Positions 26,101-35,416 are shown, numbered from the stretch's first letter. The stretch is DNA of 64,000 nucleotides from JBMDXB01 sp048594975 (GCA_048594975.1 JBMDXQ010000071.1:1-64000), one strand, 5' to 3'. Translations and numbers: made by a program. The notes: a model not told the origin generated them from the sequence alone.

Positions 26101-27711
26101 TCAGTGGGTGACTGCTTCCCCGCCCACAGCGCTCGCGGCAGGCTGCGGGCGCTTCCGCTGCAGCTCGACGAACACGACGTTCCCCTGGGCGGGGCGCACT
26201 TTCTTCAGCCGCGCCAGGTCAGTGCGCTGCCAGTCCTGCCACGCCTTCGTCGAGGCGACGATGTCGTCCAGCCGCGGGGGCCGGTTCGAGATGACCTTCT
26301 CGGAGAGCGTGCTCCCGAGCTTGTCCGGGCGGCGCAGCAGGATCTTGCGCACCAGCGACAGGCCCGCCTTCCGATAGCGCCAGCAGAACCGCGCGAAGTC
26401 CAGGGCGCGGCCGTTGGCCAGGAACACCTTCGTATACGCCCAGATCTGCAGCCGTTCGATCTGCGTGCGCGTCAGGTCGGCGAACTCGAGAGCGCCGCCC
26501 AGCTGCTTGTCGTAATCGTCCCAGTTCGTGGACCGCAGGCGATAGCCGCCCTCACCGGCGGCCGCCAGTCGTCCGATCTCCGTTCCCGGGAATGGCACCA
26601 TGACGCCGAAGATCGGCGTCTCCGGGTTCAGCTTCACCGCCAGATCGATCGTCCGCCGCATCGACGCGACCGTCTCGTTTGGGTGCCCGAGAATGAAATA
26701 AGTTTCGATCGGGAGCTGCGCCTGCCTGGCGGCCGCGCCCGCCTTCAGGATCATCTCGGGCGTGCTGCCCTTGCCGGTCTTCTTGAGCATTTCCGTGTCG
26801 CCGGTCTCAATACCCATGCCGATGCGCCACGCGCCCGCCGTCTTCATCTTCTTCAAGAGCGGGTAGTCGACGAAGTGAACGTGGGTCTGCGCCGTCCATC
26901 GCGTGCGGTGCTGAACGCCGGCGGCAATCATGGCGTCGAGCAGCTCGTGGCAGCGATCCATGTTCACCGAGAACAGCTCGTCGCCGAAGCGGATGTCGGG
27001 CGGCTGGTAGGTGTCGAGGATCAGGAGCAGCTCGTCCATGAAGTTCTGGACGCCGCGCGGCCTCGCGACACGGCCATTCGGGTTCATGCAGAACAGGCAG
27101 TTGAACGGGCACCCGCGCTGCGACATCACCAGGTATTCCTGGGCACGCGGCAGCAGGTCCCAGGCCGGAAAGGGAATCGTGTCCTGGTCCGCGATCCGGT
27201 CCCGGGCCGCCGTGGCCATCACACCGTCGCCGGTACGCAGGACGAGGCCCGGCACCCCGCGCATGTCATCGGCGGGCGTGCCGGCGCGGAGCGCGTCGCA
27301 CAACTCGTGAAACGTGACCTCGCCCTCGCCGCGGACGCCGACGTCGAACTGGGGGAATTCCTGCAGCGTGAACTCGGGGACGGCGGTGACGTGCACGCCG
27401 CCGATCACGGTCCGGATCGAGGGGTCGGCCGCCTTGACCAGCTGCGCGACGTAGGCGGCCGGCTTGATCTCGCACGTGAACGCGCCCAGACCGAGCACCT
27501 GCGGCTGCAGCTCGACCACGCGCCGCACGGTCTCGTCGAATGACAACCGCTCCAGCTTGGCATCCACGATCGCCACGTCGAACCCGGGGGAGCGTCGAAG
27601 ATAGCCGGCAAGGTACGCCAGGCCGATACGGCCGAATGCCGGGGTGTCGTAGTCCGGTTCGAGGACCTGGAACGGCGGAGGATTGACGAGAACGACCCGG
27701 AATCGTGACAT
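26101..27711 (-). CDS. B12-binding radical SAM protein
   Basis: A 536-residue protein with an N-terminal cobalamin-binding Rossmann-like domain (about 1-150; VLVNPPPF, LGLGAFTCEIKP, IGGVHVTAVPEF) and a radical SAM core. The cluster-binding cysteines are Cys201, Cys205 and Cys208 in RGCPFNCLFC. Family members perform methylations or ring rearrangements on unactivated carbons, in cofactor, lipid or natural-product pathways; the substrate here is unknown. Its place among sugar-transfer genes suggests modification of a lipid or glycan. The C-terminal 150 residues are basic and without a recognised domain. The cobalamin His motif DxHxxG is not evident, so B12 may bind base-off/His-off. Confidence 0.85.
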   Translation of the reverse strand: MSRFRVVLVNPPPFQVLEPDYDTPAFGRIGLAYLAGYLRRSPGFDVAIVDAKLERLSFDETVRRVVELQPQVLGLGAFTCEIKPAAYVAQLVKAADPSIRTVIGGVHVTAVPEFTLQEFPQFDVGVRGEGEVTFHELCDALRAGTPADDMRGVPGLVLRTGDGVMATAARDRIADQDTIPFPAWDLLPRAQEYLVMSQRGCPFNCLFCMNPNGRVARPRGVQNFMDELLLILDTYQPPDIRFGDELFSVNMDRCHELLDAMIAAGVQHRTRWTAQTHVHFVDYPLLKKMKTAGAWRIGMGIETGDTEMLKKTGKGSTPEMILKAGAAARQAQLPIETYFILGHPNETVASMRRTIDLAVKLNPETPIFGVMVPFPGTEIGRLAAAGEGGYRLRSTNWDDYDKQLGGALEFADLTRTQIERLQIWAYTKVFLANGRALDFARFCWRYRKAGLSLVRKILLRRPDKLGSTLSEKVISNRPPRLDDIVASTKAWQDWQRTDLARLKKVRPAQGNVVFVELQRKRPQPAASAVGGEAVTH

Positions 27712-27806
27712 CTGTTGATGAATCGCCGCAGGATATGCGGTAGAAGAGACCGCTAAGTATCGCTGCTAGGGTCCTGCTATGTCAATGACCGCGTTGAGGT
27801 TCCACG

Positions 27807-29402
27807 TCAATCGACCCTGCGGTACAGGGTGAAGTCCTCGATCTGCGTCTCGAGGCGGTACGCCCGGAGCAGACGGAGCACATCCGCATCCTGCAGGAGC
27901 CGGTCGACGGCCATACCCATCGCCGAGCGGGCGTGCAGCTCCTCGAAGACGATGTAGGCGGGTCGGGTGGATTCCAGCTCCCGTGTGACGTCCGAAAGGG
28001 AGAAGCCCGGCTGAGGGAACGCCGACGGCACGAAGACGTTTACACGCAGGAACCGGTTGGCCATCAGGCGATCGGTCGAGAAGTAGATCGTCGAGCAGTT
28101 GATGCCGAAGAAATACAGCCGATCGTCGCGGGCGGTGCGCGCCCGTAGATACTCGATCAGCTCTTCGTTCGCGCGGGCGGAATACCCCCGCCCGTTGGCG
28201 TAACCGCCGAACCGCTCCAGATATGGAGTGCGGGCGGCCCTGCCGAGGAGTTGAGCGAGATCGGCGCGCGGGTAATCGGTGATCCGCCGGAAGTAGTTCC
28301 CCCGTACCAGGAGCACCGCGCTGATGCCGATCAGCAGCACCACAAGAGCCCGGTGCACGATATCGCGTCGGGCTGACGCAAGCAGCCATGCGGCCATGAT
28401 CGCCAGGGGGGGCTGCGCCTGGACGAAGTAGGAGTTGAACAGCCACACGCCGTTGGCGACGATGGCGATGGCCGAGGCCCCGCCCAGGGCGACGGCAAGC
28501 CCCGCGGCCGCGTCCAGCCTGCGACGGCGGGCGAGGTCCCACGCGACCGCGACGGCGCCCAGCGCACCCGCCGTCCAGAGCGGTTGGGTCTTCATGCGGA
28601 GGAACACCGCCTTGGAAAACGCCAGCGCGTAACCGCCAGTCGTGAACCCCTGGGACACGTACGCGCGGTTGAAATCGATGAGCGCGATGCGGCCGTCCGG
28701 CCACGCCCCGATGCCCCAGAGCCAGACGATCGTGGCCACCGGCACCAGGAAGGACGCAGCGGCCGCAATCGCGATTGCGCGCGCCGCGTGACGCCAGGAG
28801 GGCGAGTAGGCTGCCAGCCAGAGCGCCAGCGCTGGCAGGTAGATGCCGGCATTCGGCTTGAAGACGACCGCGGCGCCGCCTGCTGCGCCCAGCAGCGCCG
28901 ACAGCGCCGCCGACGGACGCTCGCGGAGCTGCGTCGCGCACCACGCGGCGATGCACACGAGGACGACGATGGAAGTCTCCGCGACGCTTCGCTCCAGGAA
29001 TCCCCCGTGACCGTACAGGAAGCCCGGCACGGTCATCGTGGAGTAGATGGCGGCAGCCGAGGCGCCGACGACCGTGCTCTGGAGCCGGCGGACGACGACG
29101 AAGAGGAGCAGCGCCGAAGCAACTCCGGCGAGAAAGTCGAACCACGCCACGCTCGCCGTGTTCCAGCCGAACACGGTGAACGCCGCCAGGTACATCAGGA
29201 ACGACCCTGGAGGCTTGTGATCCCAGACGTCCCGGTACAGGACCTGGCCGCGCGCCATCTGGTGCGCGGCCGATGCCCAGAATCCCTGGTCGATGCCGAG
29301 GGGTTCCGCGACCGCCGTCAGGCGCAGCAGCAGCGCGCTGCCGGCAAGGGCGAACAGGGCCACGAGCAGCAAGGTGCGGTCTGGTGCTGCACCTTGGGTC
29401 AT
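27807..29402 (-). CDS. GT39-like membrane glycosyltransferase
   Basis: A 531-residue integral membrane protein with 10 or more helices. LGIDQGFWASAAHQMARGQVLYRDVWDHKPPGSF is split here as two PMT/ArnT-type signatures: the acidic DQGFW near residue 38 and DHKPPG near 63, both in the first extracytoplasmic loop where the catalytic Asp lies. The C-terminal 110 residues are soluble. Its start overlaps the FtsB-like gene by 4 bp. It is a second GT-C enzyme beside the one at 24437-26071, so the locus can transfer at least two polyprenyl-linked sugars. Confidence 0.8.
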   Translation of the reverse strand: MTQGAAPDRTLLLVALFALAGSALLLRLTAVAEPLGIDQGFWASAAHQMARGQVLYRDVWDHKPPGSFLMYLAAFTVFGWNTASVAWFDFLAGVASALLLFVVVRRLQSTVVGASAAAIYSTMTVPGFLYGHGGFLERSVAETSIVVLVCIAAWCATQLRERPSAALSALLGAAGGAAVVFKPNAGIYLPALALWLAAYSPSWRHAARAIAIAAAASFLVPVATIVWLWGIGAWPDGRIALIDFNRAYVSQGFTTGGYALAFSKAVFLRMKTQPLWTAGALGAVAVAWDLARRRRLDAAAGLAVALGGASAIAIVANGVWLFNSYFVQAQPPLAIMAAWLLASARRDIVHRALVVLLIGISAVLLVRGNYFRRITDYPRADLAQLLGRAARTPYLERFGGYANGRGYSARANEELIEYLRARTARDDRLYFFGINCSTIYFSTDRLMANRFLRVNVFVPSAFPQPGFSLSDVTRELESTRPAYIVFEELHARSAMGMAVDRLLQDADVLRLLRAYRLETQIEDFTLYRRVD

Positions 29403-29785
29403 TGCGCCGGCTTGATGTCCTTGATGATGAAGAGGACCTCGCCCGGGCGAAGCAGGCCGAGGTCCTTGCGCGCCAGTGACTCGATTGCCGCCGGATCGTC
29501 CTTCAGCCGCCGCGCCTCGTCGCGCAGCCGGGCGTTCTCGAGGCGCAGACGCTCGAGCGCCGCTTCGGCCTCCCGGAATTGCCGTCCGGCGCGCAGGCGC
29601 TCCATCAGCCCCCGGTCGCCGATCAGCGCGTCCATCAGAAGCACCGCGGTAATGAAGGCAAGCAGCACCTGGAACGGCCTGCGGCGGAACACCGAGATCC
29701 GCGGCGGCGCCACCGGGCGGCGGCGCAGCGGCTGCAGTCCCGAACGGCGTCGGGCTGACGGAGGAGCCTCCGAGCGGGTCGGCAT
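29399..29785 (-). CDS. septum formation initiator family protein (FtsB/DivIC-like)
   Basis: A 128-residue bitopic protein: basic N-terminus, one membrane helix (about 37-54, FQVLLAFITAVLLMDALI), a coiled coil rich in Glu/Arg/Leu (about 62-95), and the FtsB/DivIC-type ending LARKDLGLLRPGEVLFII. Such proteins join FtsL and FtsQ in the divisome. The ATG at 29785 gives a normal length. It overlaps the GT39-like gene by 4 bp, an odd partner for a division gene, and stands at the head of the glycosylation operon. Confidence 0.85.
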   Translation of the reverse strand: MPTRSEAPPSARRRSGLQPLRRRPVAPPRISVFRRRPFQVLLAFITAVLLMDALIGDRGLMERLRAGRQFREAEAALERLRLENARLRDEARRLKDDPAAIESLARKDLGLLRPGEVLFIIKDIKPAQ

Positions 29786-29909
29786 GGGCTGGAAGGCGCG
29801 TGGTGCGCGTCTATTTGTACAATACTTTCGTCCCCGCGCCGCGAAGAATTTAGCGGCGCTGCCAGCCGGCCAGGTCCCGTGTCCGGCCGGCGTGGAAGGC
29901 CGCATCGTG

Positions 29910-30233
29910 ATGACCTCCGAATACGTCCTCGTCCTGACCACCCTGCCGGGCGACACCGACGCGTCGGCGTTCGCGCGCGCCGTGGTCGAGGAGCGTCTGG
30001 CCGCCTGCGTCAACGTGTTGTCGCCGATGGAGTCGTTCTACCGGTGGGAGGGCAACGTCCAGCGCGACGTCGAGCGCCAGATCGTCATGAAAACGTCCCG
30101 CGCGCGCATAGCCGCGCTCTGGGAGCGCATGCGCGAGCTGCACCCCTACGACGTCCCCGAATTCATCGTCGTGCCCATCGTCGAGGGCAACGACGGCTAT
30201 CTGCGGTGGATCGGCGAGTCGACGACGCCGTAG
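29910..30233 (+). CDS. cutA: CutA1 divalent-cation tolerance protein
   Basis: A 107-residue CutA1 protein, the usual length. VLTTLPGDTDASAFARAVVEERLAACVNVL and YRWEGNVQRDVERQIVMKTS (both read in part) are the family hallmarks, ending with HPYDVPEFIVVPIVEGNDGYLRWI. CutA forms trimers; proposed links are copper tolerance and signalling, and its true role is unsettled. The ATG at 29910 lies just after GGAAGG. It converges with pyrD. A TACAAT -10-like box at 29818-29823 could serve it. Confidence 0.93.
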   Translation: MTSEYVLVLTTLPGDTDASAFARAVVEERLAACVNVLSPMESFYRWEGNVQRDVERQIVMKTSRARIAALWERMRELHPYDVPEFIVVPIVEGNDGYLRWIGESTTP

Positions 30234-30282
30234 CGGCCCGGGGGCGGGCGGGGCGTGCGCCGGGGCGCAGGTGGCCGCCGTG

Positions 30283-31353
30283 TCACGACGCGTCGGCACC
30301 GATGGCGGCCGACAGCCGTGAGAGGCGATCGCGGTCGAGAAGCTGGAGCAGACCGCGGTTGATGCGCCGGAACACCCCCGGCCCCTCGTAGATCAGCGAG
30401 GTATACACCTGCACGAGTGTGGCCCCGGAGCGGATGCGCTCGTAAGCATCGCGCGCCGTGAAGATCCCGCCGACGCCGATGAGTGGCACACGGCCGTCGG
30501 TCCTCCGGTAGATCCGGCGGCAGGCCTGGTTCGCTCGGTCGCGCAGCGGCGCTCCGCTCAAGCCGCCCGGCTCGGCAGCGCGCGGCGAGCGGAGGCCGTC
30601 GCGCGCGATCGTCGTGTTGGTGGCGATGATCCCGTCGGCCCCGGCCGAGACCACGGCGTCGACGGTCTCGTCCATTTCCTCCCACGTCAGATCCGGCGAG
30701 AGCTTTACCAGGACCGGCCGGCGCGGCCGGCACTCGGACACGGAGCCGATCGCGACGCGCACGAGGTCACCAATCGCGGACGGCCGCTGCAGGTCGCGCA
30801 GGCCGGGAGTATTCGGAGAGCTGACGTTGATCGCCAGGTAGTCGGCGACGGGGGCGAGCGCCGCGATGGCGCGCCGGTAGTCGTCGGTCGCCGACTCGTT
30901 GGGCGTCTCGCGGTTCCTGCCGACGTTCACGCCCACCGGGCCGCCGCGCTCGCCGACGGCGCGCAGACGCGCGGCCACGACTTCCGCGCCCTCGCTGTTG
31001 AACCCCATGCGGTTGATGAGCGCGCAGTCCTCCACGAGCCTGAACACTCGCGGGCGGGGATTGCCCTCCTGCGGCCGCGGCGTCACGGTGCCGACCTCGA
31101 CGAACCCCGCGCCGAGCGCCGCCCACGCGGTGCACGCCTCGGCATGCTTGTCCAGGCCGGCGGCGACCCCGATCGGTGCAGGGAACCGCAGGCCGAACGC
31201 CTCGATCTGCAGCCGCTCGTCCCTCACGCGGAACGCCGGTGCGATCGTGCGCAGCCCGGGCGCCGCGAGTCGAAGCATCGCCATCGTCCGGAGATGCGCG
31301 TCCTCCGGGTCCATCGCGAAGAGGATGCGCCGGAGGACATGCTCGTACAGCAT
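30283..31353 (-). CDS. pyrD: dihydroorotate dehydrogenase (quinone)
   Basis: Class 2 DHODH of 356 residues, oxidising dihydroorotate to orotate with electrons passed to quinone in pyrimidine synthesis. The class 2 N-terminus (RILFAMDPEDAHLRTMAMLR) makes the amphipathic membrane-binding hairpin. FMN/substrate segments include GVAAGLDKHAE, NRMGFNSEGAE, the catalytic-Ser region NVSSPNTPGLRDLQ, and VGGIFTARDAYERIRSGATLVQVYTS (in part). It follows the YqaA-like gene after 12 nt, in an operon led by the trans-sulfuration gene. Confidence 0.96.
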   Translation of the reverse strand: MLYEHVLRRILFAMDPEDAHLRTMAMLRLAAPGLRTIAPAFRVRDERLQIEAFGLRFPAPIGVAAGLDKHAEACTAWAALGAGFVEVGTVTPRPQEGNPRPRVFRLVEDCALINRMGFNSEGAEVVAARLRAVGERGGPVGVNVGRNRETPNESATDDYRRAIAALAPVADYLAINVSSPNTPGLRDLQRPSAIGDLVRVAIGSVSECRPRRPVLVKLSPDLTWEEMDETVDAVVSAGADGIIATNTTIARDGLRSPRAAEPGGLSGAPLRDRANQACRRIYRRTDGRVPLIGVGGIFTARDAYERIRSGATLVQVYTSLIYEGPGVFRRINRGLLQLLDRDRLSRLSAAIGADAS

Positions 31354-31365
31354 GACCGCGGTCCG

Positions 31366-31974
31366 TCAGAAGTAGCGCAGCAGCAGGAAGCCGCCGAGCA
31401 ACAGCACCAGGAACAGGAGCGCGGCGAGGTCGAAGTGCTTCTCGATCAGCGCCCGCACGGTCGGTCCGAAGATTCGGAGGATGGCCGCAACGAGGAAGAA
31501 CCGCCCCCCGCGCCCGAGGAAGCTGACCAGGATGAACGGCACGAAGGCCATGCCGGTGGCGCCGGCGGCGATGGTGGCGACCTTGTAGGGGATCGGCGTG
31601 AACGCCGCGGCGGCGAGGAACCAGATGCCCCACGTGCCGCGATACAACTGGACGACGCGGTTCCACGCCTCTTGCGCCTGGTAGAAGTCCACGATCGCCT
31701 GGCCGAGCGTCGCCATGAACGCGCTGCCGATGTAATAGCCGAGGACGGCGCCGCTGACCGAGCCAAGCGTGCACAGCCCCGCGGCCCGCAACCAGTGGTG
31801 AGGGTTCGCGGCGACGATCGCGATCAGGAGCACGTCGGGCGGGATGGGAAAGACGGACGACTCGGCGACGGCGATGAGGAAGAGCGCCAGCAGGCTCTGC
31901 GGCGTGTCCGCCCAGCGCATGGTCCAGTCGTACAGCCAGCGGATCCAGCGGCGCGGCCGGTCGAGCAGGCCCAT
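31366..31974 (-). CDS. YqaA/DedA-like VTT-domain membrane protein
   Basis: A 202-residue membrane protein with 4-5 helices. FLIAVAESSVFPIPPDVLL and the later FTPIPYKVATIAAGATGM are the paired re-entrant-loop motifs of the VTT (SNARE-associated/DedA) superfamily; YqaA-type proteins are the short members. They are linked to lipid-carrier recycling and membrane homeostasis. The ATG overlaps the stop of the upstream PLP-enzyme gene by one base (TGATG). Confidence 0.85.
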   Translation of the reverse strand: MGLLDRPRRWIRWLYDWTMRWADTPQSLLALFLIAVAESSVFPIPPDVLLIAIVAANPHHWLRAAGLCTLGSVSGAVLGYYIGSAFMATLGQAIVDFYQAQEAWNRVVQLYRGTWGIWFLAAAAFTPIPYKVATIAAGATGMAFVPFILVSFLGRGGRFFLVAAILRIFGPTVRALIEKHFDLAALLFLVLLLGGFLLLRYF

Positions 31975-33122
31975 CAGTCGAGCGCCTGCCGGATGTCCTC
32001 GATCAGATCCTGCGGGTCCTCGATGCCGGCGGAAATACGCACGAGGCTGTCGGTGAGCCCGATGGCCGCCCGGAGCTCGCGCGGGATGGAGGCATGGGTC
32101 ATCGATGCGGGGTGGCAGATGAGCGACTCGACGCCGCCGAGGCTCTCGGCGAGGGCCATCAGGCGGGTGCGATTGCAGACCCGGCGCGCCGCCGCTTCCG
32201 AGCCCGCGTCGAACGCCAGCATGCCGCCGAACCCGCGCATCTGCCGCTGCGCCAGCTCGTGCTGCGGGTGCGACGGCAGCCCCGGGTAGAACACCTGCCC
32301 GACTTTCGGATGCTGCGCGAGGAACTCCGCGAGCGCCTGCCCGTTGATGCTGTGCTGCGCCATCCTCACCGCCAGCGTCTTGGTGCCGCGCAGCACCAGC
32401 CAGGAATCGAGCGGGCTCAGGATGGCGCCCTCGGCGTTCTGCACGAACTGCAGCCACTCGCTGTCGTCCTCGCGCGCGGCGACAACGATGCCGCCGATGC
32501 TGTCGCTGTGGCCGTTGAGGTACTTGGTCGTGCTGTGCACGACGAGGTCGGCGCCGAATTCGAGCGGGCGCTGCAGGCAGGGGCTCGCGAACGTGTTGTC
32601 GACGACCAACCGCGCGCCGTGACGGTGTGCGATTTCGGACGCCATTCCGAGATCGGTCAGCCGCATCACCGGGTTGGTCGGGGTCTCGATGAACAGCAGT
32701 TTCGTCTGCCGACGCATCGCCCGCTCGATGGCGTCGGACTGCGACGTGTCCACCCAGGAGAACTCGAGCTGGTAGCGGGTGAGCACTCGCTCGAACAACC
32801 GGTAGGTGCCGCCATACGTATTGTCAGTGACGACCACGTGGTCGCCGCTGCGCAGCAGCGTCGCCACCGCGCCGATCGCCGCCATGCCCGACGCGAAGGC
32901 ATATGCGGCGCGGCCGCCCTCGATCGCCGCGACGTTCTTCTCCAGCGCGGCGCGGGTGGGGTTCTGCGTGCGCGCGTACTCGTAGCCCTTGTGGCGTCCG
33001 ACCTCTTCCTGCACGTACGTCGAGGTCTGGAAGATCGGCGTGGTGATCGCGCCCGTCGACGGATCCGGTTCCTGCCCGGCGTGAATGCAGATGGTGGAGA
33101 AGCGAGCCGATCGCAGGGTCAC
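31974..33122 (-). CDS. trans-sulfuration PLP enzyme (cystathionine gamma-synthase/lyase family)
   Basis: A 382-residue Cys/Met-metabolism PLP enzyme. Signature: ADLVVHSTTKYLNGHSD with the PLP Lys200, plus YEYARTQNPTR (49-58), FASGMAA, VVDNTFASP and SLGGVESLICHPASMTH. It may be MetB, cystathionine gamma-lyase or an O-acetylhomoserine-dependent enzyme; sequence by eye cannot decide, though CGS/CGL is closest. It is first in an operon with the YqaA-like gene and pyrD. Its GTG start lies 8 nt after a clear -10 box with no room for a ribosome site, so it is probably translated from a leaderless mRNA. Confidence 0.9.
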   Translation of the reverse strand: MTLRSARFSTICIHAGQEPDPSTGAITTPIFQTSTYVQEEVGRHKGYEYARTQNPTRAALEKNVAAIEGGRAAYAFASGMAAIGAVATLLRSGDHVVVTDNTYGGTYRLFERVLTRYQLEFSWVDTSQSDAIERAMRRQTKLLFIETPTNPVMRLTDLGMASEIAHRHGARLVVDNTFASPCLQRPLEFGADLVVHSTTKYLNGHSDSIGGIVVAAREDDSEWLQFVQNAEGAILSPLDSWLVLRGTKTLAVRMAQHSINGQALAEFLAQHPKVGQVFYPGLPSHPQHELAQRQMRGFGGMLAFDAGSEAAARRVCNRTRLMALAESLGGVESLICHPASMTHASIPRELRAAIGLTDSLVRISAGIEDPQDLIEDIRQALD

Positions 33123-33130
33123 GGGCCAGT

Positions 33131-33159
33131 ACCATAGTCTGTTATCATTCGATTTTCAA
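33131..33159 (-). promoter_or_regulatory. promoter for leaderless trans-sulfuration operon
   Basis: Read on the minus strand: TTGAAA (5 of 6) at 33159-33154, a 17-bp spacer, TATGGT at 33136-33131, then 8 nt to the GTG at 33122. Transcription should begin at or next to the start codon. Confidence 0.65.
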
Positions 33160-33164
33160 CGCGC

Positions 33165-35273
33165 ATGGCCAGTCGCCGCGGCACTCCTCCCCTGGCTCCC
33201 GCGCCGCCGCCGAACGCGACGCCGGCGTCGTCGGCACGCCACCTCCTCCTTCAATCGTGGGCCGGACGCATCTTCCTCATCGCCGCGGCGCTGAAGCTGC
33301 TCGTCGCGCTGCTGCGTGCCGCCGACGCGCTGCCCGGCGTCGCACGGGTGTTGAGCAGCGCCGGCACGATCGGGCTCGTGATCTCGTTCTCGTACTTCGT
33401 GTGGCGGCTGGCGGCGCTGAGCCGGCGGCGGCTGCTGTGGCGGGTGCGCCGCCGGCTGATCCTCTCGTACGTGTTCTTCGGCGGGGTGCCCGCGCTGCTC
33501 ATCGTCGGGCTGTTCGTGCTCGGCCTGTGGCCGGTCTCGATGAGCGTCAGCGCGTACCTGTTCCGGGACGGCTATGACGACGTCGCGGAAGATGCGCGGC
33601 TTCAGGCGCGCTCGGCGGCCGCCGACATCGCACGGATGCCGGTGCTGGCGCAGCAGGTCATCGATCGCGTGCAGCAGAATGTCCGCTCGCGCTACCCGTC
33701 GATTTCGCTGGTGTTCCTGCCCGAGTCGGGCGACGGCGGGGCGCCGCCGCGCGCCGGCCGCTGGGATCACGTCGAGCCCCCGGACGCGCTGCCCGCGTGG
33801 ATCCGCGCCGACGGCTTCGCCGGCGCCGTTGCCATCCCGCCAGCCGATGCGGCCGACGAGTGGAGAATCACGATTCGCGTGGTCGCGCCGGCGGCGGGTC
33901 CGAAGGGACGCGCCGGCTCCGTGATCCTTGATGTGCCGCTCGACGAGGAGGTGATGCAGCGGCTGCACGACCAGACCGGGGTGACGGGCGGTGACATCTG
34001 GGTGGGCGAGAGCGGCGACTCGCAGAGCGTCGTCACCGGCGTACCGGGACAGGGCGGGGGCGGGCTGTTCAGCACGAGCATCGTCGTCATCGACTGCGCT
34101 GACTGGACGAGCGGGAACAGGAAGCGGGCGCACATCGCCCTGCGCTACCGCGTGTCGGAGGTCTACAACAAGCTGACCAGTGCGCAATCGCTGACCGTCC
34201 GCGACCGGCCGCTGGGAGAGGTGCTGATCGGGATCCTGGTCGCGGTCGCAGTGCTGTTCCTCATCATCCAGATGGCGGCGCTGGCGATGGGCCTGACGCT
34301 GGCGCGCTCGATCACGCGCTCGATCCACGAGCTCTTCACCGGCACCGAACGCGTGCGCCTCGGCGACTTCAGCCATCGGATCAACATCCAGACGAACGAC
34401 CAGCTGGGCGAGCTGGCGGCCTCGTTCAACCAGATGACCGGCAGCATCGAGAACCTGCTGCAGACCGCGGCGGAGAAGAAGCGCATGGAGGAGGAGCTGC
34501 GCATCGCCCGGCAGATCCAGATGTCGCTGTTGCCGCGCGGGCCGCTCGACATCCCCGGTCTCGGCATCACCGCGCTGTGCGTCCCGGCGCGCGAGGTGGG
34601 CGGCGACTACTACGACTTCTTCCCGCTCGGCGAGCAGCGGCTCGGCGTGCTGATCGCCGACGTGTCGGGCAAGGGGACCTCGGCGGCGCTGTACATGGCG
34701 GAGCTCAAGGGGCTCGTGCTCGCGCTCAGCCAGCGCCACGAGTCGCCGCGCGAGCTGCTCGTCGAGGTGAACCGCATTCTCTCCGAGACGCTCGACAGCC
34801 GCAGCTTCATCACGATGACCTACGCGGTCATCGATCTCACAGCCGGCCGGATGACCTACTGCCGCGCCGGACACACGCCGCTGATCTTCCTGCCGGGCCC
34901 GGCGTCGCCACGCCCGGGCGCGCGGGTGCTCATTCCCAACGGGATGGTGGTCGGCCTGCAGCTGCCCGGGGCGTCGCACAAGTTCGAGGAGCTGCTCGAT
35001 GAGGACACCGTGCCACTCCACGCCGGCGACGTCATCGTGCTCTATACCGACGGGATCACGGAGGCGATGAACGTGAGCAGCGAGCTGTTCGGCGAATCGC
35101 GTCTCAGCCGGATCGTCGAAGAGCACGGCCACCTCGAGTCGGTGGAGCTGCGCGAGCGGATCCTCCGCGAAATCGAAGCCTTCGTGGGCGGCGCCGACCA
35201 GCACGACGACATGACGATGATCCTCCTGAAAGTCAGCCGCGTGGGGACGGCGGCTGAACGGATCGCGGTGTGA
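33165..35273 (+). CDS. membrane PP2C/SpoIIE phosphatase with HAMP domain (RsbU-like)
   Basis: A 702-residue signalling protein. The N-terminal part has about three hydrophobic segments between residues 26 and 125 (including LILSYVFFGGVPALLIVGLFVLG), then an extracytoplasmic sensor region (about 130-345), another helix (about 348-372), a HAMP linker (RSITRSIHELFTGTERVRLGDFSHRI), a short coiled coil (MEEELRIARQIQMSLLPRG) and a SpoIIE phosphatase domain to the end. Metal-binding motifs are VGGDYYDF, IADVSGKGTSAAL, and GADQHDDMTMILLK. Such proteins dephosphorylate anti-anti-sigma factors; no partner gene is adjacent. It diverges from the trans-sulfuration operon. Confidence 0.9.
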   Translation: MASRRGTPPLAPAPPPNATPASSARHLLLQSWAGRIFLIAAALKLLVALLRAADALPGVARVLSSAGTIGLVISFSYFVWRLAALSRRRLLWRVRRRLILSYVFFGGVPALLIVGLFVLGLWPVSMSVSAYLFRDGYDDVAEDARLQARSAAADIARMPVLAQQVIDRVQQNVRSRYPSISLVFLPESGDGGAPPRAGRWDHVEPPDALPAWIRADGFAGAVAIPPADAADEWRITIRVVAPAAGPKGRAGSVILDVPLDEEVMQRLHDQTGVTGGDIWVGESGDSQSVVTGVPGQGGGGLFSTSIVVIDCADWTSGNRKRAHIALRYRVSEVYNKLTSAQSLTVRDRPLGEVLIGILVAVAVLFLIIQMAALAMGLTLARSITRSIHELFTGTERVRLGDFSHRINIQTNDQLGELAASFNQMTGSIENLLQTAAEKKRMEEELRIARQIQMSLLPRGPLDIPGLGITALCVPAREVGGDYYDFFPLGEQRLGVLIADVSGKGTSAALYMAELKGLVLALSQRHESPRELLVEVNRILSETLDSRSFITMTYAVIDLTAGRMTYCRAGHTPLIFLPGPASPRPGARVLIPNGMVVGLQLPGASHKFEELLDEDTVPLHAGDVIVLYTDGITEAMNVSSELFGESRLSRIVEEHGHLESVELRERILREIEAFVGGADQHDDMTMILLKVSRVGTAAERIAV

Positions 35274-35416
35274 ATCCCACATCGCTCATCACGAATCCCC
35301 AATTGCGCATCCTGGATGGCGAGTCCCGGATCCGAATCCGCAATCGTGAATCCCTGCTCCCGGATCCCGTACCCCGGGTCCCGGCGCGCGGAGCGCGGAC
35401 CCCGGATCCCGGAGCG
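35271..35416. repeat. heptad tract A (degenerate 7-bp tandem repeat)
   Basis: Nine consecutive 7-mers from 35271 to 35333 and eleven from 35340 to 35416, separated by one 6-mer. Words such as TGAATCC, CGGATCC and CGGGTCC share an RATCC/GTCC core. The tract fills the gap between the phosphatase stop and the amidohydrolase signal peptide. Confidence 0.8.
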
